Below are positions 53,131-63,407 of a stretch of DNA of 64,000 bases, in pieces. The stretch is from Telmatobacter sp. DSM 110680 (GTDB lineage Bacteria > Acidobacteriota > Terriglobia > Terriglobales > Acidobacteriaceae). The stretch is taken from contig NZ_CP121196.1 in NCBI RefSeq assembly GCF_039994875.1, positions 3,658,001 through 3,722,000 of the forward strand, given 5' to 3'. Made by a program: the position numbers and the translations under genes. The notes below the pieces were generated by a model, which did not search any database, was not told the origin of the DNA, and saw nothing but the letters and a program-made list of their open reading frames with translations. The number at the start of each line of letters is the position of its first letter. Within the stretch, counting starts at the first letter, position 1.

Positions 53131-53976
53131 TCAGCGGGAGAACAATCGACGCCAGAACCCTTTACCCTCGGCTTGCGTCGATTCTTTCCGGCGACTTTTT
53201 GTTCGCTCAGGTGTGGCATCAAACTCCAGCGGAAGGCCTTCCCAAAGTCCGGTCGGCTCGGGCTGTGCGGGCCACTTCGCACCATCAACCGCCGCGCGCG
53301 GATTGCTCACGTACAGCCGATGCGCGGTTTCCTCGCCCGACTTCGCCGCCACGTAGTCGTAACCCTTTTTCAAATGCAGCGGACGCCACTCCGGATGATG
53401 CGCATCGCTGGCCAGAAAATGAATCCAGTTTCGCTCCAGTAATGCATCGGCAAACGACTTTGCCACTTTTCCAAAGCGCCCATACAGAGATGCCGAGGTT
53501 ACCTGGACGAGGCACCCTTCGCGCATCCATTCTGCCAGTAGCTCCGGGTCCTGCTGCAGCACCGGGTTGCGCTCCGGATGCGTCACGATCAGCGTGTATC
53601 CCGCTTTCTGCAGTCGGTTCATTGCCGGCGTCATTTGCGGAGAAATCAGCATGTCCGGAAACTCGATCAGCAGGTAACCCTTCCCATCAATGGAATAACG
53701 GAGCGGATTCCGTATCGCGTCGTCAATGTTCTGCGGATTCATGTGGAAGTCGCATCCGAGGCTCAGCTTGAGCCTGCCACCCACGCGCTCCTGCAGTTCC
53801 GCCAAACGCGCCTTGTTGACCTCGGCCTTGTAGGGATAGGTCTCGCTGGCATGAGGGCTGCACACAACGTGGCTTACACCCTCGTTGATCGCCATGTGGG
53901 CCAATTCGATCGAGGTTGCTAGATCAGGCGCGCCGTCATCTACGCCATAGATCAGGTGCGTATGTATATCAATCAT
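53131..53976 (-). CDS. CpsB/CapC-type PHP tyrosine phosphatase
   Basis: 281 aa; metal-dependent PHP-family protein-tyrosine phosphatase as in capsule regulation (CpsB, YwqE), dephosphorylating a BY-kinase. Metal-binding motifs: DIHTHL at residues 3-8, CSPHA near 39, THPERN near 133 and ASDAHH near 188. A basic, Arg/Lys-rich tail after ~240 is unusual. No capsule kinase or polysaccharide genes are adjacent. Followed in the window by purQ on the same strand, 34 bases apart. Confidence 0.88.
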   Translation of the reverse strand: MIDIHTHLIYGVDDGAPDLATSIELAHMAINEGVSHVVCSPHASETYPYKAEVNKARLAELQERVGGRLKLSLGCDFHMNPQNIDDAIRNPLRYSIDGKGYLLIEFPDMLISPQMTPAMNRLQKAGYTLIVTHPERNPVLQQDPELLAEWMREGCLVQVTSASLYGRFGKVAKSFADALLERNWIHFLASDAHHPEWRPLHLKKGYDYVAAKSGEETAHRLYVSNPRAAVDGAKWPAQPEPTGLWEGLPLEFDATPERTKSRRKESTQAEGKGFWRRLFSR

Positions 53977-54010
53977 CGGGTCCCGGCTTTGCGGGCCTCC
54001 ATCCAGCGGC

Positions 54011-54706
54011 TCAGCGCGCCGCCAGTGCTTCCATCATCGATGCGAAAATCTTCCAGCCGTCAGCTGAGCCAAGCAATTTTTCGCTCGAGCGGTCAGGGTG
54101 AGGCATCATCCCTAGTACGTTCCGCCCCTCATTTAAGATTCCCGCGATATTACTTAAAGACCCGTTTGGATTCGCCTCTGTCGTAATCTCTCCAGTCGGC
54201 GTTGCATAGCGGAACGCAATCCGATCCTCCGCTTCCAGCCGCTGCAACTCCTCCGGAGTACAGAAATAATTGCCCTCCATATGCCCGATCGGGATTTGCA
54301 GCACCTCGCCCTTGGTCAACTGATTCGTGAAGGGACTATTGGTGGTCTCTGTCCGCAGATGCACCTGTTTGCAGATGTACTTCAGCCCCGCATTGCGCAT
54401 CAGCGCACCCGGTAACAATCCCGATTCGGCTAATATCTGAAACCCGTTACAGATGCCCAGCACCAGTCCGCCGCCTGCGGCAAACTTCTGCACCGCCTGC
54501 ATCACCGGCGAAAACCGCGCAATCGCTCCCGTCCGCAGATAGTCCCCGTATGCAAACCCGCCCGGAACCAGCACCGCATCTACGCCTTGCAGATCCTCGG
54601 AATCATGCCACAGAAACGTGACCGGCTGGTGTGCAATCTCCGCAATCACGTTGTACGTATCGTGATCGCAATTGGACCCCGGAAAAACCAGAACGCCAAA
54701 TTTCAT
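54011..54706 (-). CDS. purQ: Phosphoribosylformylglycinamidine synthase subunit PurQ
   Basis: Glutaminase subunit of FGAM synthase in purine synthesis. 231 aa, class I amidotransferase. Nucleophile Cys86 in [11 protein letters not shown], matching B. subtilis PurQ Cys86; the His-Glu pair lies near the C-terminus (MPHPDRSSE). The N-terminus [16 protein letters not shown] is diagnostic. purL and purS are not in the window, so this subunit is encoded apart from its partners. Confidence 0.95.
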   Translation of the reverse strand: MKFGVLVFPGSNCDHDTYNVIAEIAHQPVTFLWHDSEDLQGVDAVLVPGGFAYGDYLRTGAIARFSPVMQAVQKFAAGGGLVLGICNGFQILAESGLLPGALMRNAGLKYICKQVHLRTETTNSPFTNQLTKGEVLQIPIGHMEGNYFCTPEELQRLEAEDRIAFRYATPTGEITTEANPNGSLSNIAGILNEGRNVLGMMPHPDRSSEKLLGSADGWKIFASMMEALAAR

Positions 54707-54785
54707 GCTTTTAGGTTATCAGTCTGCGATATAGGCACTTCACCGTCTTGTTCAAAAAGAGCCCACCTTGAAACTGCCGGAATTC

Positions 54786-54836
54786 TGGTGTCCCATCCAT
54801 GGAGCTGCTTTATTGCGGCGTGGGTGGGAAAAGCAC
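54786..54836 (+). repeat. Intergenic inverted repeat, family 2, copy D
   Basis: CCCATCCATG (54792-54801) pairs with CGTGGGTGGG (54819-54828) with wobble and one mismatch. Flanks GGTGT and AAAAGCAC resemble copies A-C. It lies between purQ and the GH31 gene. Confidence 0.7.
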
Positions 54837-54852
54837 TATCCCGTCTTAGCCC

Positions 54853-57414
54853 TCAATATGCCAGTTGCAACTGCATCCCCTTTGCGTCGTCCGCCACCAG
54901 TGCCGTAACCCGATGATGCTCCGCATCGAAGCTCGTCGAAACAGGAGTTCCCACAGAATGATCCAGCGCCGTGATGTTTGCTGCTCCGTACGGCTTCGTC
55001 GCTCCGTATACCTCAATCGACAGTAACTTCCACCATGGCGCGAAACTCCCATGCCGGGGCGCGACGGTCACAATCAGCCCCTGCGGACTCAGCCTGCACG
55101 TAAACTGCATCCGCAGATAATCGCCTTTCTTGAAGTCATAGCTGACTCCGTCATCGAGGTAGAGCGAACCTTCGCATGCGGCCCCGAACGTAGTTGGCGG
55201 ATATACCCTCAGCGTCAATGGCCCCTCCGGCTCCTCTTCCGTACTCTGCACCAGCGGCTGCACCGGCACAATAGATCCCGCCCGTACAAATACGGGCAGC
55301 GTTTCTAAGGTTCGATGAATGTGCACCTCTGGTTGTGCAATTGCCGCATTATCAATACCTTTACGTCCGGAAGTTGGATCAATCCTTGAACCCGTCCAGT
55401 AGTCATACCAACTTGACGGAGGCAACGCGACCTCGTAATCATCCACCTGATCCGGATAAGGACTCTGCGCCACCAGCAAGTCCGATCCCACCATAAATGC
55501 GTTTCCAGTGCTCAGGTCCAGCGGCCCTCCGTCGGCCTCGCCGTGTGGAAACTCCAGAAACAGCGGCCGCATGAGCGGTAATCCCGTCCTGCTCATCTCC
55601 TCCGCGGTTGTGTAGAGATACGGCATAAGCCTGTAGCGCTCCTCAATGTACCGACGCCGCAGGCTGACATCCTCGGCCGTTCCGTTCTCCCAGGGCTCCT
55701 GTGGCTGCGTCCCCACTGCCGTGTGATCGCGATCGATGGGATGAAACGCCGCCACTTCCAGCCAGCGCGTCAGCAGTTCTGGCTGCGGAGAGCCCGCAAA
55801 CCCGCCCACATCGGCGCCCGCCATCGCAAATCCGCTCAGCCCCAGGTTCAGCAACTGCGGAGTCGTCTGCCGCAGATGATCCCACGTCGCCGAATTGTCC
55901 CCCGTCCAAGTCACCGCGTAACGATGTCCGCCTGCAAAGCTGGCCCGCGTCATCACAAACGGTCGCACATTCGGTTCGAGCTTCAACAGACCCTCAAACG
56001 TGCCACGCGAATTCTGCATGCCGTAAACGTTGTGAATTTCGAGGTGATTCGCCACACGCGGCGCGAACCCCGGCTCGTCAATCCGGTGCTGTGTGTCATC
56101 CGGCATCGTCTTTGAGGGAACAAGAAAAATCGCTGGCTCATTCATGTCGTTCCAGAAACCGGCCACACCCTGTTTCACAAAATCTGCATACAGCGTGCCC
56201 CACCATTCACGCGATGCCTTGCGGGTGAAATCCGGAAACACCGCGCGCCCCGGCCACACTACGCCCTCATAGATCGTCCCGTCAGGCTTCTTTAGAAAAT
56301 GATCGCCGGCGATGCCTTCTTCGAACGGCTTGTACTTCGCCAGCGGCTGATCGGCAATGTGCAAATCCGTAATCACGACCGTCCGCAAGTGTTCCGCACG
56401 CAGGTCCTTGATCATCTGCTCGAAGTGCGGAAACTTCTCCGGATCCACCGTGAACGGCCAGTTCTTGTATTGATAGTCGATGTCAAGCCAGATCACGTCA
56501 GCAGGAATCCGTTCACTCCGCAGTCGATCCCCGATCCGTCTTACTTCTGCCTCAGGATAGTAGCTATAGCGCGATTGCTGGTATCCCAGCCCCCACATCG
56601 GGGGCATCGGAGTCGTGCCCACGAGCCACGCCCACGACTCGACAACCGTTTTCGGCTCCGGTCCGTACAGAACATAGAAATCCAGCGGCCCCGCCTCCGA
56701 CCCGAACGAATATCCGTCGCGATACTCCTTATTGAAATCGAAACTAGCACGCCAGGTATTGTCGAAATAAATCCCAGCGCATATCCCCTTGTTGAACGTG
56801 ATGAACCAGGGAATCGATTTGTAAATCGGATCGGTCGACTGCTGCCATCCAAACGCGTCCGTGTTCCAATCCGTGAATGCCATGTTGCGGCGGTCCAGCG
56901 GCCCCGGCTTGTCGCCCAATCCGAAATAGTGTTCCTCCGACGGCGATTTCATGTACACGCGAAACGAACTGCCGTGATATTCGATTGGCCGTCCCGGAAG
57001 ATCCTGCGCAATCACATGCCCGGCATTGTCAGTAATCGCGAGCCCGAACGGATCCTTGTGCACAGCCACGTGCAGCTTCGCCGTTTTGAAACCAGCAACT
57101 GATCCATTGGACTCCTGCGTTACATTCGCCGCCGTTCGCGAAGAGGGAAGTACCGCCCATGAAGCATCTTCCGGCAATTGCCCCGCAGGCCCCACGCGCA
57201 CCCGCACCACGTCATCTCGCAGTGCCGTAATCTGCATAACCGCCGCGCCTGATCGAATCTCCACCCCATTCGCAAGCGCACGCGAAGCAGTCACCCGGTC
57301 TAGACGCACAAACGCAGCCTTCTGCTGCGCCCCGGCATTGACAGTCAGTTGTAATGTTGCGGCTGAGAACAGTAATGCAAGAACAACTTGGAACAATCTT
57401 CTCTCTATATGCAC
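54853..57414 (-). CDS. Glycoside hydrolase family 31 (alpha-glucosidase/xylosidase)
   Basis: 853 aa with a signal peptide (about 1-29, VNAGAQ). The GH31 beta-sandwich N-domain comes first (DPFGLAITDN). The catalytic barrel has nucleophile Asp423 in FWNDMNEP and acid/base Asp near 506 in TGDNSATW. Barrel motif KSIPWFIT and GLGYQQSRYSYYPEAEV are clear. C-terminal beta domains follow. Likely exported and acts on alpha-linked oligosaccharides; substrate (glucose, xylose or sulfoquinovose) cannot be decided. No susCD-like pair adjoins. Confidence 0.92.
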   Translation of the reverse strand: MHIERRLFQVVLALLFSAATLQLTVNAGAQQKAAFVRLDRVTASRALANGVEIRSGAAVMQITALRDDVVRVRVGPAGQLPEDASWAVLPSSRTAANVTQESNGSVAGFKTAKLHVAVHKDPFGLAITDNAGHVIAQDLPGRPIEYHGSSFRVYMKSPSEEHYFGLGDKPGPLDRRNMAFTDWNTDAFGWQQSTDPIYKSIPWFITFNKGICAGIYFDNTWRASFDFNKEYRDGYSFGSEAGPLDFYVLYGPEPKTVVESWAWLVGTTPMPPMWGLGYQQSRYSYYPEAEVRRIGDRLRSERIPADVIWLDIDYQYKNWPFTVDPEKFPHFEQMIKDLRAEHLRTVVITDLHIADQPLAKYKPFEEGIAGDHFLKKPDGTIYEGVVWPGRAVFPDFTRKASREWWGTLYADFVKQGVAGFWNDMNEPAIFLVPSKTMPDDTQHRIDEPGFAPRVANHLEIHNVYGMQNSRGTFEGLLKLEPNVRPFVMTRASFAGGHRYAVTWTGDNSATWDHLRQTTPQLLNLGLSGFAMAGADVGGFAGSPQPELLTRWLEVAAFHPIDRDHTAVGTQPQEPWENGTAEDVSLRRRYIEERYRLMPYLYTTAEEMSRTGLPLMRPLFLEFPHGEADGGPLDLSTGNAFMVGSDLLVAQSPYPDQVDDYEVALPPSSWYDYWTGSRIDPTSGRKGIDNAAIAQPEVHIHRTLETLPVFVRAGSIVPVQPLVQSTEEEPEGPLTLRVYPPTTFGAACEGSLYLDDGVSYDFKKGDYLRMQFTCRLSPQGLIVTVAPRHGSFAPWWKLLSIEVYGATKPYGAANITALDHSVGTPVSTSFDAEHHRVTALVADDAKGMQLQLAY

Positions 57415-57542
57415 TCTTCACCTCTACTGAACGAAGAACAACTCCCGGCACGATCAACTCTGAAGTAACGGAGAATGACTTCATTTGCCACAACCGCGTG
57501 AAAACAGGATGGGCGTTGACCCCAACTAACCCGCGCTTCAAG

Positions 57543-59072
57543 TCAAGCCTTCAGCTTCGCCACCCGCGCCCGCGTTTCACTCACAAACGCATCATCGTCG
57601 GCGAACCCAGGCTTCATCGATCCCAGGTTGATATCCACATTCGACAACGCACCGGTCAACGCGGCACCCGCCAGCGCAACCGCGGTAATCAGATCCGAAG
57701 CCATATTCGGATTCGTAATCGGCTTCAACGCATTAGCAATTTGCGAAACCTCGGCGGCGCGCTCCGCCACACCCAGCGGCACGCTCGTGGCCTGCAGTAG
57801 CGCCGCATTAATGCCCACGCCGCCATCATCCGTCTCGCGTGCCGCACGATACGCCTTCATCACCACGTTGTATGACTCTGCATCCGCATCGATTGCCGCT
57901 TTCAATTCTTCGCGCAGCGTCGCCAGCCGCCCAATCGCCTCGCTCAACTGCGTCTCGTACAGCACATACGCTTTCTTCCCGCGCGACATCGCTGCCACCA
58001 TGTGCGCCAACCCTGCAGCCATCGCTCCACTCGCTGCCGCCGCGCTTCCGCCACCCGGAGTTGCCGTCGGCGCAGCCAGTTGCTCAATGAACGGCTCAAC
58101 GCCGGCACGCAACCCGCCCACAGCAGTCTTGCCGCCCATGACAGCCGCCAGCCGGTTCTCCAAAATCAGCGAGGAATCGAAATTTTCCACCTGCAGAAAC
58201 CACTCGGCCGCCTGCTCCAGCGCCGCCTTCGGAATCAGCCCCACAATCTCGCTCGAAACCGGCATCACGCCATACCGCGCCGCCTCGCGCTTCACGGTCT
58301 CGAACACCCGCGCGATCGGAGTCAGTTCAAAATCCGTCAGGTTCATTGAGACTTGTGCCATCCCGCGCACCAGGAACCCCGCGCCCTTCACAAACCGGAA
58401 GCCGCCTGAAGAAGCTCGCACCGCCTTCGCAATCTTCTTGGCTACATCGACGTCGGCAGTGTTCAAAAACACGTTGTACGCGATCAGCGCCTTCCGCGCA
58501 CCAACCACGGTCGCGCCCGCCGTCGGATGCACCTTCGCCTCGCCAAAGTCCGGCTTTCGCGCAGGGGTCGTCTCAATCTCCGCGCGAATCCCTTCAAATT
58601 GTCCGCGCCGAATGTTCTCGAGATTCTGCCGCTCCGGTGTCGCCGCCGCAGCTTCATACAGGTACACCGGAATCGCGAACCGCTTGGCAATCTCCGCACC
58701 CACATGCTTCGCCATCGCCACGCAGTCTTCCAGCGTCACGCCGTCGATCGGAATGAACGGCACCACATCCGCCGCCCCCATGCGTGGATGCGCCCCCTGG
58801 TGAGTTGTCAGGTCTATCAACTCCGCGGCCCTGCCCACGCCGCGAATCGCTGCCTCCTGGATTGCCTCGCGTTCGCCGACAAGCGTGATCACGCAACGAT
58901 TGTGATCCGCATCCATCTCGCGATCGAGCAGATAAACTCCAGGAACCTTCATGGCCTCGACAATGGCGTCAACTTTGGCCTTGTCGCGCCCCTCAGAGAA
59001 ATTAGGTACGCACTCCACTAATGTGTTTGGCACGGATGAAAGGATAACCCAGCGGGCACGCCAAGATGCCAT
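57543..59072 (-). CDS. ftcD: Bifunctional glutamate formimidoyltransferase/cyclodeaminase
   Basis: Last step of histidine breakdown via formiminoglutamate, passing the formimino group to tetrahydrofolate and then releasing ammonia. 509 aa. N-terminal transferase domain (LVECVPNFSEGRDKAKVD, HNRCVITLVGE, GAHPRMGAADVVPFIP) to about 300, then the cyclodeaminase domain (about 330-505, ATPTATPGGGSAAAASGAMA). ATG 59072 has GAGGT about 8 bases upstream; a GTG at 59033 would give the shorter usual start. Divergent from the hutU-hutI side, with tandem repeats in between. Confidence 0.94.
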   Translation of the reverse strand: MASWRARWVILSSVPNTLVECVPNFSEGRDKAKVDAIVEAMKVPGVYLLDREMDADHNRCVITLVGEREAIQEAAIRGVGRAAELIDLTTHQGAHPRMGAADVVPFIPIDGVTLEDCVAMAKHVGAEIAKRFAIPVYLYEAAAATPERQNLENIRRGQFEGIRAEIETTPARKPDFGEAKVHPTAGATVVGARKALIAYNVFLNTADVDVAKKIAKAVRASSGGFRFVKGAGFLVRGMAQVSMNLTDFELTPIARVFETVKREAARYGVMPVSSEIVGLIPKAALEQAAEWFLQVENFDSSLILENRLAAVMGGKTAVGGLRAGVEPFIEQLAAPTATPGGGSAAAASGAMAAGLAHMVAAMSRGKKAYVLYETQLSEAIGRLATLREELKAAIDADAESYNVVMKAYRAARETDDGGVGINAALLQATSVPLGVAERAAEVSQIANALKPITNPNMASDLITAVALAGAALTGALSNVDINLGSMKPGFADDDAFVSETRARVAKLKA

Positions 59073-59101
59073 TCCGACCGACCTCTGAGAGAAGTGGAGC
59101 T

Positions 59102-59160
59102 GAGAAACCAGCCTTGGCTTGAAGTGCTAGTTCGAGAAACCAGCCTAGGCTTGAAGTGCT
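59102..59160. repeat. Two 27-bp direct repeats upstream of ftcD
   Basis: Copies at 59102-59128 and 59134-59160, identical in 26 of 27 positions and 5 bases apart. Each has a palindromic core (AGCCTAGGCT in the second copy, AGCCTTGGCT in the first). They lie 30-90 bases before the ftcD start codon, the place for an operator. Confidence 0.75.
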
Positions 59161-59176
59161 GCATACTGTTTGCCTG

Positions 59177-59248
59177 TGTCATTCTGAGCGGAGCAGCTTG
59201 GGGCCCCGCAGCCGTGCGTCTATGGGGTAAGCGAAGCGAAGAACCTGC
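59177..59248 (+). repeat. Intergenic hairpin repeat, family 1, copy 4
   Basis: Opens TGTCATTCTGAGCGGAGC and closes GCGAAGAACCTGC. The central hairpin CCCCGCAGCC against GTCTATGGGG is weaker than in other copies. It lies between the ftcD operator region and the SnoaL-like gene. Confidence 0.83.
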
Positions 59249-59316
59249 TTCTTCACTTCTGCCTTTCGCGCCGTGCTTTCCAATGTATCCTCAACTTGCC
59301 CATACACAAGGAGCCC

Positions 59317-59721
59317 ATGCAAGACCTCCACAACTTCGCCACTCGCTACACAGCCGCGTGGTGCAGCCAGAATGCCGCCAGCGTCGCAGCCTTCTTTTCA
59401 CCCACAGGTTCACTGACTATAAACAACGGCGCTCCCTCCATCGGACGAGCTGCCATCACAGAGACTGCCAAATCCTTCATGACCACGTTCCCCGATCTGC
59501 GCATCATCATGGAACGCATCATTGAACGCGGCGACCTCGCCGAGTATCACTGGACCCTCATTGGCACTAACGCCGGACCCCGCGGTACCGGAAATCGCGT
59601 CCGCATCAGCGGCTTCGAAAGTTGGCGCTTCGGTCCAGACGGCCTTATCGCCGAGTCACAAGGCCACTTCGATAACGCTGATTACATGCGCCAGCTCGCC
59701 GGCGAGTCCTCATCGACTTGA
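59317..59721 (+). CDS. SnoaL-like (NTF2-fold) protein
   Basis: 134 aa from ATG 59317 (MQDLHNFATRY), which has GGAG close upstream. The conical-barrel NTF2-like fold is indicated by the pattern WCSQNAASVAAFFSPTGSLT, FMTTFPDLRIIMERII and EYHWTLIGTNAGP. It resembles SnoaL/ester-cyclase-type proteins of undetermined substrate. It ends 69 bases before hutU and may be co-transcribed, although no connection to histidine breakdown is known. Confidence 0.78.
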   Translation: MQDLHNFATRYTAAWCSQNAASVAAFFSPTGSLTINNGAPSIGRAAITETAKSFMTTFPDLRIIMERIIERGDLAEYHWTLIGTNAGPRGTGNRVRISGFESWRFGPDGLIAESQGHFDNADYMRQLAGESSST

Positions 59722-59790
59722 CTCGTTCCTGCATGCGACTTCAACTCGGCGGGTAGTATCCTCAAGGTGGCCATCTCGCAGGAGAATTCC

Positions 59791-61458
<1,668 letters not shown>

Positions 61459-61465
61459 ACAAGCC

Positions 61466-61885
61466 ATGGAAAACGCGATGTGGGCATTCATGTTCCTCAC
61501 CGTTTTTCTTCTTTGTTCAACCGTCGTCTTCAACAATGTCTCGAGACTGCGGCAAGTGAACACGACAAGTTCCTGGCCCACTGTCGAGGCGACCGTTCAG
61601 TCAGGAGATCTCGAGATTGTTCGCCATCATCGCTTCAACGATATCCAGTTGCCGGTTTTTGAGCTTTCCTATGTGGTTGAGCAAAGTGCTTACACCGAAC
61701 GGTTCGCCCTCTCCATGATGAAAGAACCACTGGACTCGCTAATAGCTAAGATGATCGGCCGGAGAATCACCGTGCAATACGATCCACAGAATCCGGCCCG
61801 TTGTTTCATACCCGGCGAAACAATCGAGGGTTGCAGAATCGAGCAGAAGATCGGTTCATTGGTTCGCTTCTATTCAAAAGTGTGA
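61466..61885 (+). CDS. Small membrane protein, DUF3592-like
   Basis: 139 aa. One N-terminal membrane helix (AMWAFMFLTVFLLCSTVVF) followed by a beta-rich domain. The pattern is SWPTVEATVQSGDLEIV, then YVVEQSAYTERFAL, and VQYDPQNPARCFI near the end, as in DUF3592 proteins. No function is known. It begins 7 bases after hutU and ends 38 bases before hutI, so it is most likely in the same transcript, an unusual companion for hut genes. Confidence 0.75.
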   Translation: MENAMWAFMFLTVFLLCSTVVFNNVSRLRQVNTTSSWPTVEATVQSGDLEIVRHHRFNDIQLPVFELSYVVEQSAYTERFALSMMKEPLDSLIAKMIGRRITVQYDPQNPARCFIPGETIEGCRIEQKIGSLVRFYSKV

Positions 61886-61923
61886 TTGCTCAAACGAAAT
61901 TCTTTTCTGAAAGCGAACGCTTC

Positions 61924-63168
61924 ATGACTATCGCCATCGTCAACATCGGCCAACTTGTCACCGTTGCCGGTTCATCGCACCCGCGAGTTGGTGCTGAGCT
62001 CAGTGAACTCGCGATTATCGAAGACGCGGCCATGCTCATCGAAGGCGACCGCATCACCACAACCGGCGAATACTCCAGCCTCAAATCCGAAATCCCCGCC
62101 GGCGCAACAGTGATCGATGCCAAATACCGCTGCGTGACCCCCGGCTTCATCGACGCCCACACCCACCTCGTCTTCGCCAGCAACCGCGCCGCTGAATTCG
62201 AGCAGCGCATCGCCGGAGCAACATATCAGCAAATCGCTGCCGCTGGCGGAGGCATTCTCCGCACCGTCGCCCTCACCCGCGCCGCCTCTGAAGATGATTT
62301 ACTCGCCGCCGCCCGCCGTCATCGCGACTGGATGCTCCGCAACGGCACCACAACCATAGAAGCCAAATCCGGCTACGGCCTCGACCGCGACACCGAACTC
62401 AAAATGCTCCGTGTAATTCGACGCCTGAACGATGAAGGCCCCGCGCGGATCATTCCGACTCTGCTGGCCGCCCACACTGTCCCGCCCGAATACAAAGACC
62501 GCCGCGCCGAATACGTCCGCTTCGTCTCCGAAGAACTCATCCCCGAAGTTGCAAAACTTGGTCTCGCCCAATACTGCGACGCCTTCTGCGACGACCACGC
62601 CTTCACCGTCGACGAAACTCGAATCGTTCTCACCGCCGCAAAGAAACACGGCCTAAAAATCCGCGTACACGCCGAACAATTTAGATCAGGCACAGGCGCG
62701 GACCTCGCTGCCGAACTCTGCGCTGCGACCGCCGACCATCTCGAAACCGTCACCGAAGAGACTCTTCAGCATCTTCGCGCCTCAGCTGTTCAGCCCGTGC
62801 TGCTCCCAGGCTCAGTCTTCGCTCTAGGCCGCACGCAATATCCCCCCGCTCGCAAAATGATTGAAGCGGGTCTGGCCATCGTCCTCGCTACGGATTTCAA
62901 CCCCGGCTCCTCTCCAGTCCCGTCCATGCCCTTCATGCTTTCGCTGGCTTGCCTGCAGATGGGCCTCTCGCCCGCAGAAGCGCTCACGGCGGCAACCATC
63001 AATGCCGCCCACTCGCTTGGCCTCGGTGCGGAGATCGGCTCAATCGAAGCAGGGAAGCAGGCCGACTTCGTGATCCACGAGTTCACCGACTACCGCGAAC
63101 TCGCCTACTTCATCGCCGCTCCCATGCGCCCAAGAGTCTTCATAGCCGGCCGAGAAGTGAATCCGTAG
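61924..63168 (+). CDS. hutI: Imidazolonepropionase
   Basis: Amidohydrolase that opens imidazolonepropionate to N-formimino-glutamate. 414 aa. Metal-binding HxH in FIDAHTHLVFASNR (about 75-88), the family segment GTTTIEAKSGYGLD, a later metal His in RVHAEQF and Asp in ATDFNPGSSP. Start ATG 61924 (MTIAIVNIGQLVTV) with no strong ribosome site; the frame to 61801 overlaps the previous gene and is unsupported. Functionally follows HutU and precedes FtcD. Confidence 0.95.
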   Translation: MTIAIVNIGQLVTVAGSSHPRVGAELSELAIIEDAAMLIEGDRITTTGEYSSLKSEIPAGATVIDAKYRCVTPGFIDAHTHLVFASNRAAEFEQRIAGATYQQIAAAGGGILRTVALTRAASEDDLLAAARRHRDWMLRNGTTTIEAKSGYGLDRDTELKMLRVIRRLNDEGPARIIPTLLAAHTVPPEYKDRRAEYVRFVSEELIPEVAKLGLAQYCDAFCDDHAFTVDETRIVLTAAKKHGLKIRVHAEQFRSGTGADLAAELCAATADHLETVTEETLQHLRASAVQPVLLPGSVFALGRTQYPPARKMIEAGLAIVLATDFNPGSSPVPSMPFMLSLACLQMGLSPAEALTAATINAAHSLGLGAEIGSIEAGKQADFVIHEFTDYRELAYFIAAPMRPRVFIAGREVNP

Positions 63169-63247
63169 TTCATCATTAATAAACGGCTGTCGAACAAGCG
63201 CTGTCATTTCGACCAAGGCGCCGCTACACGTGAATATCTTTTTTAGG

Positions 63248-63319
63248 TGTCATCCTGAGCGCCGCAAGCTTGGAGCCCCGCGAACAAGGTTCGTGGGGTA
63301 AGCTGCGCGAAGGATCTGC
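63248..63319 (+). repeat. Intergenic hairpin repeat, family 1, copy 5
   Basis: Opens TGTCATCCTGAGCGCCGC and closes GCGAAGGATCTGC. The central hairpin is CCCCGCGAAC against GTTCGTGGGG with a 3-base loop: the stem bases differ from the other copies on both sides and still pair. It lies between hutI and the convergent permease gene. Confidence 0.88.
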
Positions 63320-63407
63320 TTTTCGCGATGCAAACTCCATCACGAACTTCGGGGTGCCACAGCCTTACGCAGCAAGGGCGCGATAGCAGAAAATCCACAT
63401 AAAAACC

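Noticed and set aside
57628..58803. 391-codon plus-strand frame opposite ftcD
   Set aside because: Shadow of ftcD; Ala/Ser/Thr-rich translation typical of antisense frames in GC-rich DNA.
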